5,009 bases of DNA from Anaerolineaceae bacterium (GTDB taxonomy: Bacteria > Chloroflexota > Anaerolineae > Anaerolineales > Anaerolineaceae). The stretch spans positions 7,189 through 12,197 of the forward strand of contig DNOU01000132.1 in the NCBI GenBank assembly GCA_003501835.1. Reading direction: 5' to 3'. The notes beneath the pieces are model-generated. The model was not told the DNA's origin. It searched no databases and was given only the letters and a program-made list of their open reading frames with translations. Of the stretch, positions 1 through 5,009 are shown piece by piece. The position numbers were made by a program, and so were the translations under genes. Every line of letters starts with the position of its first letter. The first letter of the stretch is position 1.

Positions 1-851
1 TCGTTGACATATTCCGTTTTGAATGGAATCAGGGATTCTTCAACATTCACTTCCTCGCGTACCCGCACGACCCTGATCCTGCCATCCAGCGGCAAAGGTT
101 GGTCGTCTGCTGGAACGCTGTAATCAAGATCCTGTAATGAGATACCCGCGCTGGCAAGTGCTTCGCCGGTGGTTGCCCGGCGGACCAGGGTCTCAAAGGT
201 CAATCCATCCGCTTCGATGGTCGCTGCCAGCGGTGGGATGATTTCCAGATCAACGGTTTGATGAAGGGGTTGATCAAAGGGCAGGCTCAACTGGCTGGCG
301 CCATTCAAATGGATGCCGTTTTCCCATAAAGCTTTACCCAGCCATCCGGTGCTGCTTTCCAGGACATCTTTTTTTACACCCTGCGTCAAATTAATGGCAA
401 CCGCAGGCGTGTACTGGATCACCACCCTGCCAGACTGGGGTAAAGGCTGGCTGGCATCCATAATTTGACCATTGACCCTCACGGAATCAGTTGAATGGTA
501 ATTCAAACCTGCCGCACGGATGATCTCAGCCGGTACCCGGCTGGTGGTTTGCACCGGGATTAACCGGCTTTCCGGGGTTAACCATACGGCAAGGCTGCCG
601 GCACGATTCACCCGGATCTCCTGAACATTCGATAGAAAGGTCCTTCCGGAAGGCTCCAGGCTATCTCCCGGGGAGAGTTTGATTCCAGCGCTCCTCAAAG
701 CACCATTGACAGTGAGAGCATTTGTTTTGACGGTTAACGGGCTGCCGTCCACAACCAGGTTCACGCTGCGGTTCATCAGCAACAGACCCACCAGCACTCC
801 CAGGATGGGGATGGCGATCCATGCCCATTTCTTGACCATTCTGATCAGCAT
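1..851 (-). CDS. Membrane-anchored DUF348-repeat / G5-domain protein (3' end beyond window)
   Basis: The reading frame is open without a stop from the ATG at 849-851 to the left edge, about 283 codons. The N-terminus has basic residues (R4, K7, K8) and then a hydrophobic segment at about residues 10-26, which fits an N-in signal anchor or uncleaved signal peptide with the rest outside the membrane. After that come DUF348 (YabE-type, ubiquitin-like) repeats: a clear one at about 30-70 (V-N-L-V-V-D-G, then A-L-R-S-A-G-I) and another clear one at about 208-260 (T-G-E-A-L-A-S-A-G-I). Two weaker copies lie between, at about 85-131 and 150-196. The last visible residues, about 262-283 (R-V-R-E-E-V...I-P-F-K-T-E-Y-V), match the start of a G5 domain. 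Family members such as B. subtilis YabE and Rpf-like proteins act at the cell wall and often end in a catalytic 3D or lytic domain, which would lie outside this window. No ribosome binding site is seen. A -10-like box six bases before the ATG favours this start over the in-frame ATG at 837-839. The substrate is unknown. Confidence 0.85.
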   Translation of the reverse strand, partial: MLIRMVKKWAWIAIPILGVLVGLLLMNRSVNLVVDGSPLTVKTNALTVNGALRSAGIKLSPGDSLEPSGRTFLSNVQEIRVNRAGSLAVWLTPESRLIPVQTTSRVPAEIIRAAGLNYHSTDSVRVNGQIMDASQPLPQSGRVVIQYTPAVAINLTQGVKKDVLESSTGWLGKALWENGIHLNGASQLSLPFDQPLHQTVDLEIIPPLAATIEADGLTFETLVRRATTGEALASAGISLQDLDYSVPADDQPLPLDGRIRVVRVREEVNVEESLIPFKTEYVN

Positions 852-863
852 GCCACAATTCTA
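851..863 (-). promoter_or_regulatory. Probable leaderless promoter (-10 box) of the DUF348/G5 gene
   Basis: On the minus strand TAGAAT occupies 863-858, followed by six bases and then the ATG at 851. That spacing places transcription initiation at or next to the A of the start codon. No Shine-Dalgarno sequence precedes the ATG. I see no convincing -35 box: TTGAAA at 889-884 would give a 20-base spacer, which is long. Confidence 0.5.
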
Positions 864-898
864 ACAGAAAAAACAACCCCCCTTTTCAAGGTGCGTCA

Positions 899-1274
899 AT
901 GGGATCTTCGCCCATGAATGATTTTAAACAATAATACTAAAGGAATATCCGTGCCGTCCTGGTGAGGCAGGAACCCCGGGTGGTGGGTATCTTTTCTGGA
1001 CGCAATTGTGCCACCGGGGAATACTTATGGGTCATTCCAAAGCCACCCGGTCGCAGCATGTGATGACCACCCTGGTTTTTTTGTTACTCCAGGGGAGTCA
1101 CAGGGAAACTGCCCGACCCGGATGACCGAAAAGCGCTTCCGACACCTGCCGCTGGTGAGGGATGATCAAGTGGTGGGGCTGATCGCAATAGGCGAGGTGG
1201 GCGAATCCATCATCGCCGGGAAAAATTCCACCATGGTTGGATTGGAAAACTTCCCCGTCTACAAGGTGTATCCA
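899..1274 (+). pseudogene. Decayed two-CBS-domain protein gene
   Basis: Translation in successive frames gives a collinear CBS-pair protein of the roughly 140-residue stand-alone type, which usually senses adenosyl ligands. In the frame of 914-1015, N-D-F-K-Q, stop, Y, stop, R-N-I-R-A-V-L-V aligns with the usual D-A-L-K-L-M-A-E-K-N-I-G-A-L-L-V, and V-V-G-I-F-S-G-R-N-C-A-T aligns with V-G-I-F-S-E-R-D-Y-A-R. The frame then changes near 1013-1018, giving I-L-M-G-H-S-K-A-T and H-V-M-T-T-L-V (1021-1077). It changes again in the T7 run at 1076-1082, giving F-V-T-P-G-E-S and then R-M-T-E-K-R-F-R-H-L-P-L-V, V-G-L-I-A-I-G-E-V and the usual tail G-L-E-N-F (up to about 1274). Both shifts fit one-base deletions. 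TAA stops lie at 932-934 and 938-940. The N-terminal 20-30 residues are missing or unrecognisable, so the left boundary is approximate. The open frame at 1008-1364 is only the last third of this remnant. The alignment is from memory of the family, but the register is kept throughout, so a pseudogene is the best reading. Confidence 0.8.
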
Positions 1275-1356
1275 CACTCACTCATTTCCTTTTCACAACC
1301 GTGGTGCCACAAAATGAATTGTTTCCATGGGGGTGCCGAAAAACCCTTGGCGGGGA

Positions 1357-1372
1357 TGCTATAATCTAAAAG
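1357..1372 (+). promoter_or_regulatory. Extended -10 promoter of the M20 peptidase gene
   Basis: TGC-TATAAT at 1357-1365 is an extended -10 element with a perfect -10 hexamer. Initiation is expected near 1372, giving a leader of about 41 bases before the ATG at 1413. No good -35 hexamer lies 16-18 bases upstream, which is normal for extended -10 promoters. TTGACT at 1373-1378 and at 1378-1383 looks like a -35 box, but neither copy has an acceptable -10 at the right distance. Confidence 0.55.
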
Positions 1373-1400
1373 TTGACTTGACTCAAGCATATCACGCCGT

Positions 1401-1407
1401 AAAGGGG
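1401..1407 (+). promoter_or_regulatory. Ribosome binding site of the M20 peptidase gene
   Basis: AAAGGGG lies five bases before the ATG at 1413. It is a reasonable Shine-Dalgarno variant and supports that start codon. Confidence 0.6.
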
Positions 1408-1412
1408 TTTTT

Positions 1413-2897
1413 ATGCCAATAACCTATGTGATCATCGTTCTGGCAATTCTGCTTTTCCTGGTTGCCTTCATTTTGATTCGTACCGTGCTCTACAGCCGGG
1501 CACCACTCTCGAGCCTGGCAACCGGCTCGGCAGATGAAGATTTTGCATCGCCTGAGTTTGATGCCCTCGAAGCCGCCAAACACCTCTCCGAATCCGTACA
1601 GGTCAAGACCATCTCGCACGAAGATCCGGCAGAGGACAGCAAGGAATACTTCAACCTGCTCCAGCAGGAATTCGAAGTCATGTACCCGCATGTCCACCAG
1701 GTGATGCAGAAGGAAATCGTCGGCGATTACAGCCTGATCTTCACCTGGCCGGGCAGCAACCCTGAATTGGAACCGGTGCTCTTTACCTCTCATCAGGATG
1801 TGGTACCCGCTGACCCCGATACGCTTGATCAATGGACCTATCCGCCGTTTTCCGGCGAGATTGCAGAAGGTTTCATCTGGGGGCGCGGCACACTGGATAT
1901 CAAGAGCCAGGTGATCGCTCTCTTTGAGGCTGCAGAGTCGCTCATTATCAGCGGATACACCCCGGAACGCACCGTCATCCTGGCGTTTGGACATGATGAG
2001 GAAGTCTTTGGCGTAGGCGCAAAAAAGATCGTCGCCCGTTTGCAGGAGAAAGGCATGCACCTGCATGCCCTTCTGGATGAAGGCGGCACGATCTACAATG
2101 GGGGTCTCCCTGGAATCGCGGGGCAGGCTGCCCTCATCGGTATTGGTGAGAAAGGGTATCTGTCACTCAGGTTCACGGTCGAAATGGAAGGCGGTCACAG
2201 CTCCACTCCCTCAAACGAAACTGCCATCGGCATTCTCAGTCAGGCGATCACCCGCCTGGAAACGCATCCCTTTCCCCCCAGCCTGCACACCGTAAAAGGG
2301 ATGTTCCAGGGATTGGCGCCTGCCTCTCCATTCTCGATGCAGCTGGCATTTGCCAACCTTTGGTTGTTCAAGGGGATGGTGATCCGGCAACTCAGCAGCA
2401 ACGTTGAAACGGACGCCGCCATCCGCACCACCATTGCTCCCACCATCTTTCGCAGCGGAGTGAAAGACAACATCCTGCCCGCCAAAGCAGAGGCGGTGGT
2501 GAACTTTCGCTTGCTGCCCGGAATGAGCATCGCCGAGGCTTGCAATCATGTGCGTGAGGTGATCCATGACGAGCGGGTCCACTTTGAACCCCTGGGCGGC
2601 AATGCCTGGGAAGCAACTCCCGTCTCGCCCACGGATTCTGCCTCCTACAGCGAACTTGCTGCCTGCATCATCGGCTTCTTCCCGGGAACAGTCACAGCGC
2701 CTTATATCACACTGGGTGGTACGGACGCACGCAACTACTACGTCATTTGCGACAACATTTATCGCTTCACACCGCTGATCAGCCTCCCCGAAGATCTCAA
2801 ACGCGTTCATGGAGTGGACGAGAGGATCTCCATCGATGCGCTTGCAACCATGGTGAAATTCTTCCAACAGCTAATGCAGCGTTGGAGCCTGAATTAA
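1413..2897 (+). CDS. M20-family metallopeptidase, carboxypeptidase S / PM20D1-like, membrane-anchored
   Basis: This 494-residue protein is a probable di-zinc exopeptidase or amidohydrolase that cleaves a C-terminal or N-acyl amino acid. M20 motifs appear in order. H127-x-D129 in S-H-Q-D-V-V-P gives a metal ligand and the catalytic Asp. D162 in G-R-G-T-L-D-I-K is the bridging metal ligand. E196-E197 in G-H-D-E-E-V-F-G are the catalytic base and a metal ligand. D222 in L-L-D-E-G-G is a metal ligand, and H466 in V-H-G-V-D-E-R is the last one. The lid/dimerisation domain starts near residue 245 and carries G-G-H-S-S-T-P-S with H262. All key residues are present, so the enzyme should be active. 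The length and the D-E-G-G motif point to the yeast Cps1/human PM20D1 branch rather than short DapE or ArgE forms. Residues about 4-22 are one hydrophobic segment, probably a membrane anchor. The true substrate (dipeptides, N-acyl amino acids or other) cannot be read from sequence. It appears to be transcribed alone. Confidence 0.9.
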   Translation: MPITYVIIVLAILLFLVAFILIRTVLYSRAPLSSLATGSADEDFASPEFDALEAAKHLSESVQVKTISHEDPAEDSKEYFNLLQQEFEVMYPHVHQVMQKEIVGDYSLIFTWPGSNPELEPVLFTSHQDVVPADPDTLDQWTYPPFSGEIAEGFIWGRGTLDIKSQVIALFEAAESLIISGYTPERTVILAFGHDEEVFGVGAKKIVARLQEKGMHLHALLDEGGTIYNGGLPGIAGQAALIGIGEKGYLSLRFTVEMEGGHSSTPSNETAIGILSQAITRLETHPFPPSLHTVKGMFQGLAPASPFSMQLAFANLWLFKGMVIRQLSSNVETDAAIRTTIAPTIFRSGVKDNILPAKAEAVVNFRLLPGMSIAEACNHVREVIHDERVHFEPLGGNAWEATPVSPTDSASYSELAACIIGFFPGTVTAPYITLGGTDARNYYVICDNIYRFTPLISLPEDLKRVHGVDERISIDALATMVKFFQQLMQRWSLN

Positions 2898-2902
2898 GAG
2901 CT

Positions 2903-2938
2903 TGGGGATGTCCGAAAAATCAGACATCCCCATGTTTT
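2903..2938 (+). terminator. Probable intrinsic terminator after the M20 gene
   Basis: Starting six bases after the stop codon, GGGGATGTC (2904-2912) pairs perfectly with GACATCCCC (2923-2931), and T2903-A2932 adds a tenth pair. The loop is ten bases. The downstream tract TGTTTTG is short, so termination may be partial or Rho-assisted. Confidence 0.6.
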
Positions 2939-2980
2939 GTCCTGGGATCGCTCTTGAAGCAGGATTTTTCTTAACCTGAC

Positions 2981-3000
2981 CAGACTCGGCTGCGGGTCTG
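2981..3000 (+). repeat. Small inverted repeat in the convergent intergenic region
   Basis: CAGACTCG (2981-2988) and CGGGTCTG (2993-3000) can form an eight-pair hairpin with one G-U pair and a GCTG loop in plus-strand RNA. In minus-strand RNA the same site has a C-A mismatch. No U-tract follows on either side. It could be a processing or termination aid between the convergent genes, or chance. Nothing else recognisable was found in 2939-3062. Confidence 0.3.
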
Positions 3001-3062
3001 ATATTGTCCAGGGTGTGCGCCGGGACAGTAATCTTCATTGACCCGACTGGGGGAAACTCTCC

Positions 3063-4085
3063 TCATGCCAGGCTGACCGTCAACCTCACAATAAAGCGGT
3101 CAATGGCACCGAAGCGGTACTTGTAATCCTCGTTGCCCCGCAAAAAGTCGAACACCTTGCGACCATTTTCATTCGCCCATTTGAGCAGGTGCCCCAGCAG
3201 CACCCACCCGGGACTGTAGTCCATGAAGGTGTAGTCAAAGCCCGAGTTGTACACCCAAATGCGGTTGTCATAATCAAAGTTCATGTAAGCGGCTGCATTG
3301 CTGCCGTTAACGGTAAGAAAAGCCAGTTGAAGGGTACCGGTATCCATTGCACTCTTCATCAACGCCTTCATCTGCATCTGCATCTCAGGGGTGAGGAATT
3401 TCTCCTTGTCCTTCTCCTGTGCCATCAGCCGCAGAAGTTCGTCTCCGGCAGTTTCCAGCTGTCCGGCATCTTCCACCAGGTGCCACCCAACGGTGAATTC
3501 CGATTCCCCGGCACGTCGCATCTTGCGGCGGATCTCATGGCGTTGTTTCTTATCGATGCCAGCCAGGTAAGCTTCCCAATCTCCGGGCAGCAGAATATAG
3601 GGGCTATGCTGCAGGCGATTCTGTTCGACAGGCAATCCGAGTTCTGCTGCAGCCTGGTGAATCGCCCCCACGGTGGTCGACTCTTCGAGAACGTTGTAAA
3701 GATCCAATCGCTCAACACCGTACTCTTCCGCAAGCACTGTCCTGGCGAAACTCAATAGCCCACTGATGAACGCCTGTTCATCATTCTCCCGGACGATCAG
3801 GTCCAGGAAATCGCTGATCTCAATGCTGCCGAGGATCAAGAGGCTATTCACGCCTTCGTGCCGGGCGGCAAACAGCGGTGCAATCCCCGTCAATTTGCCA
3901 TTTTCCCTGGCGGTAACGATCGCCAGCCGTACCGGCTGCTGCCACTCTCCGCCACCCAGGTGATGCCACCAGGTTTTGAGATAATCAAATTGCAGGAATG
4001 GCACATTAGAAACGCTCTCTTTCAGGAGAGCGTTCCATTCACCACGTAAATCTTCATCGAAGTGGTCAAAAACTGCAAAATCCAT
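3063..4085 (-). CDS. GNAT-fold acyltransferase, CelD/BcsL (FemAB-like) type
   Basis: From the ATG at 4083-4085 this is a 340-residue cytoplasmic protein with no signal peptide or membrane segment. It shows the usual two-part layout of the CelD/BcsL family (Acetyltransf_6). An N-terminal half has P-F-L-Q-F-D-Y-L-K-T-W-W and I-A-P-L-F. A linker with the basic motif K-K-Q-R-H-E-I-R-R-K-M-R-R lies at about 179-191. The C-terminal GNAT half carries A-A-Y-M-N-F-D-Y-D-N-R-I, then Y-N-S-G-F-D at about 279-284, S-P-G-W-V-L-L at about 291-297, and the hallmark F-D-F-L-R-G-N-E-D-Y-K-Y-R-F-G at about 312-326. Family members are predicted acyl-CoA- or aminoacyl-dependent transferases, often linked to exopolysaccharide or envelope synthesis, but the substrate is rarely known. 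The frame stays open upstream to a TTG at 4127, but a perfect TATAAT at 4098-4093 lies inside that extension, so I prefer 4085. It lies 42 bases downstream of the YgjP-like gene, in the same direction, and may be partly co-transcribed with it. Confidence 0.85.
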   Translation of the reverse strand: MDFAVFDHFDEDLRGEWNALLKESVSNVPFLQFDYLKTWWHHLGGGEWQQPVRLAIVTARENGKLTGIAPLFAARHEGVNSLLILGSIEISDFLDLIVRENDEQAFISGLLSFARTVLAEEYGVERLDLYNVLEESTTVGAIHQAAAELGLPVEQNRLQHSPYILLPGDWEAYLAGIDKKQRHEIRRKMRRAGESEFTVGWHLVEDAGQLETAGDELLRLMAQEKDKEKFLTPEMQMQMKALMKSAMDTGTLQLAFLTVNGSNAAAYMNFDYDNRIWVYNSGFDYTFMDYSPGWVLLGHLLKWANENGRKVFDFLRGNEDYKYRFGAIDRFIVRLTVSLA

Positions 4086-4098
4086 GACGCAAATTATA
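4085..4098 (-). promoter_or_regulatory. Probable leaderless promoter (-10 box) of the GNAT gene
   Basis: On the minus strand a perfect TATAAT occupies 4098-4093, followed by seven bases and the ATG at 4085, so the transcript would begin at the start codon. No -35 match is convincing. AAAGGG ends at 4099, about 13 bases from the ATG, too far for a normal ribosome binding site. The promoter sits in the 42-base gap after the upstream gene, so the acyltransferase can be expressed on its own. Confidence 0.55.
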
Positions 4099-4127
4099 CC
4101 CTTTTCAATCCATTTATCCAGTTCCAA

Positions 4128-4862
4128 TCAATTCAAGTTCGGGTGCAGCCGTGCGGCATTCCGTTTCAACCACAGGCGGGCTTCCTTGTAAGCCGGGAAG
4201 TACTGGCTGACCAGGTTCCAGAATTCGCGAGAATGATTCGGCACCCGCAGGTGCGCCAGTTCGTGCACCACCACGTAGTTCAGCACCTCGGGCGGAGCCA
4301 TGACCAGGCGCCAATTGAATGATAAAGTCCCCCGGGTTGAACAGGAGCCCCATCGTGTGCGCTGATCGCGGATGTTGATACCTTTGGGGCTCACCCGCAT
4401 CGCCCGGGCGTGGGTAGTGACGGCACGGTTCAATTCATCCCTGGCCATCTCGCGCATGGCGTTTTCCAGCACTTTGCCTTTCTTTGAACCTGCACCTTCC
4501 GGCAAGAGCACTTCCAGCCGGCTGCCCGTTTCGCGTACCAGGGCTTGTACACGCCTTCCTTCTTCTTCGATCACCCTCACCTGGGTGGGTTTTCCTCGCA
4601 GCAGAATCACATCCCCCGGCAGGGATTGACTTCTTGCCTTCGCCTGCCTGCGCTCCAGTTTGCGCAGCTGTTCACCCAGCCAGGCAGAATTCTGCTGGAT
4701 GAACCGCTCAGCTTCTGCAGCCGCGGTACCTCTGGGCAGGGTGACCAGAACACCATCAATGGTGACCGAAAGCCGCAGCCTCCTGGCGCGTTCGGACCAC
4801 TTTACCTCATACTGCAGGGGAGATCCCTGGATGTGTGTGGTGCATTGGATGTGATTGACCAT
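4128..4862 (-). CDS. YgjP-like (DUF45/SprT-like) zinc metallopeptidase
   Basis: This 244-residue soluble protein is usually named M48-family or YgjP-like metallopeptidase. The C-terminal gluzincin-type core is complete: R-W-G-S-C at 170-174, then F-N-W-R-L at 182-186, the zinc-binding H-E-L-A-H at 200-204 (H200, H204 ligands, E201 catalytic), and a third ligand H210 in V-P-N-H-S-R-E-F-W. The N-terminal part has the family's K-R/R-A-R-R-L-R-L-S-V strand at about 25-33, which precedes L-P-R-G, and a charged helix at about 48-79. Length matches the family (about 230-250 residues). In many bacteria relatives are found beside type I restriction genes; no such gene is seen here. The cellular substrate is unknown. 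No signal peptide is seen, so it should be cytoplasmic. The ATG at 4860-4862 is chosen because TATAAT lies eight bases upstream and no alternative has a ribosome binding site. Confidence 0.9.
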   Translation of the reverse strand: MVNHIQCTTHIQGSPLQYEVKWSERARRLRLSVTIDGVLVTLPRGTAAAEAERFIQQNSAWLGEQLRKLERRQAKARSQSLPGDVILLRGKPTQVRVIEEEGRRVQALVRETGSRLEVLLPEGAGSKKGKVLENAMREMARDELNRAVTTHARAMRVSPKGINIRDQRTRWGSCSTRGTLSFNWRLVMAPPEVLNYVVVHELAHLRVPNHSREFWNLVSQYFPAYKEARLWLKRNAARLHPNLN

Positions 4863-4876
4863 GATTTTCGATTATA
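4862..4876 (-). promoter_or_regulatory. Probable leaderless promoter (-10 box) of the metallopeptidase gene
   Basis: On the minus strand TATAAT occupies 4876-4871, eight bases before the ATG at 4862. No Shine-Dalgarno sequence lies in the usual window. CTGTCA at 4901-4896 is a poor -35 with a 19-base spacer, and it overlaps the opposite promoter's -35 box. Confidence 0.5.
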
Positions 4877-4894
4877 AACCAACCTCGTTTTGAA

Positions 4895-4923
4895 TTGACA
4901 GCCAAAAGCAGCGCTCCTAAACT
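4895..4923 (+). promoter_or_regulatory. Sigma-70-type promoter of the gene starting at 4957
   Basis: A perfect -35 TTGACA (4895-4900) is followed by exactly 17 bases and the -10 TAAACT (4918-4923). Initiation is expected near 4930, giving a leader of about 27 bases. It faces away from the metallopeptidase promoter in the same 94-base gap, and the two -10 boxes are about 41 bases apart. Confidence 0.6.
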
Positions 4924-4942
4924 TAAAGCATCATCCCCTTGC

Positions 4943-4949
4943 AAAGGAG
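4943..4949 (+). promoter_or_regulatory. Strong ribosome binding site for the gene starting at 4957
   Basis: AAAGGAG lies seven bases before the ATG at 4957. It is close to the ideal anti-16S match and fixes the start codon. It contrasts with the three minus-strand genes, which have none. Confidence 0.75.
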
Positions 4950-4956
4950 CACAACT

Positions 4957-5009
4957 ATGGATCAAAAAGCAGGTGCGCAGATCAGCAAAAAGGCATTCAT
5001 TCAATCTTT
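4957..5009 (+). CDS. 5' end of an unidentified gene (cut off by window edge)
   Basis: Only 17 complete codons are visible, starting M-D-Q-K-A-G-A-Q-I-S-K-K-A-F-I-Q-S. A good promoter and an AAAGGAG ribosome binding site at ideal spacing support translation. The short basic stretch I-S-K-K before A-F-I-Q-S could be the cytoplasmic N-terminus in front of a first membrane helix, as in many transporters, but no hydrophobic segment can be seen yet. No family is assigned. Confidence 0.7.
   Translation, partial: MDQKAGAQISKKAFIQS

Noticed and set aside
661..876. 71-codon minus-strand frame
   Set aside because: Overlaps the N-terminus of the DUF348/G5 gene in another frame. The longer frame has the anchor and domain repeats.
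1326..1350. Imperfect inverted repeat (CCATGGG / CCCTTGG) before the M20 promoter
   Set aside because: One mismatch, no T-tract, and no gene that would need a terminator there apart from the pseudogene. Probably chance.
1008..1364. 118-codon plus-strand frame as an intact gene
   Set aside because: Only its middle (about 1077-1274) matches a CBS domain. The first part is out of frame with the preceding CBS sequence, and the tail runs into the M20 promoter. It is part of the pseudogene.
1392..2066. 224-codon minus-strand frame
   Set aside because: It is antisense to the M20 gene, whose plus-strand motifs are complete. Its protein is Cys/His-rich shadow sequence with no family resemblance.
2211..2867. 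218-codon minus-strand frame
   Set aside because: Shadow of the M20 gene's C-terminal half. No motifs or ribosome binding site.
3189..3758. 189-codon plus-strand frame
   Set aside because: Shadow of the GNAT gene. His/Leu-rich composition typical of an antisense frame, no domain seen.
4807..5004. 65-codon minus-strand frame across the divergent gap
   Set aside because: It runs through both promoters and opposite the gene at 4957, has no ribosome binding site, and resembles no family.
1..5009. CRISPR array, tRNA/rRNA, insertion sequence, att site or defence system
   Set aside because: I found no regularly spaced repeats, cloverleaf sequence, transposase or integrase frames, or target-site duplications. 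The HELAH peptidase is the only hint of restriction-system neighbours and none are in the window.

Overview
The window looks like ordinary bacterial chromosome of moderate-to-high GC. A member of the Chloroflexota (Anaerolineae-like) is my best guess. It rests on the mix of families (a DUF348/G5 membrane-anchored protein, a CelD/BcsL-type GNAT, a YgjP-like metallopeptidase and a long carboxypeptidase-S-like M20 peptidase) and on several apparently leaderless starts. No rRNA or other taxonomic marker is present, so this is inference only.

Layout, left to right. Positions 1-851 (minus) hold the 5' part of a membrane-anchored DUF348-repeat/G5 protein that runs off the left edge. Positions about 899-1274 (plus) hold the remains of a two-CBS-domain gene. 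Recognisable CBS sequence continues through all three plus frames, broken by two in-frame stops and two apparent one-base deletions. Positions 1357-1412 carry an extended -10 promoter and a ribosome binding site for the M20-family metallopeptidase gene at 1413-2897 (plus), which is followed by a hairpin that may be a terminator. Positions 2898-3062 separate convergent genes. A GNAT-fold acyltransferase of the CelD/BcsL type (3063-4085, minus) and a YgjP-like zinc metallopeptidase (4128-4862, minus) follow, 42 bases apart and in the same direction. Positions 4863-4956 form a divergent promoter region: an apparently leaderless promoter faces left, while a TTGACA-N17-TAAACT promoter with a strong ribosome binding site faces right and drives a gene cut off by the window edge (4957 onward).

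The genes do not form an obvious single pathway. Two are hydrolases, one is a predicted acyltransferase, and one is a cell-envelope protein. The most informative points are the decayed CBS gene, the repeated TANAAT-N6-8-ATG start architecture on three minus-strand genes, and the membrane-anchor topology of the M20 enzyme. I see no convincing sign of a new defence, mobile or RNA-based system here.
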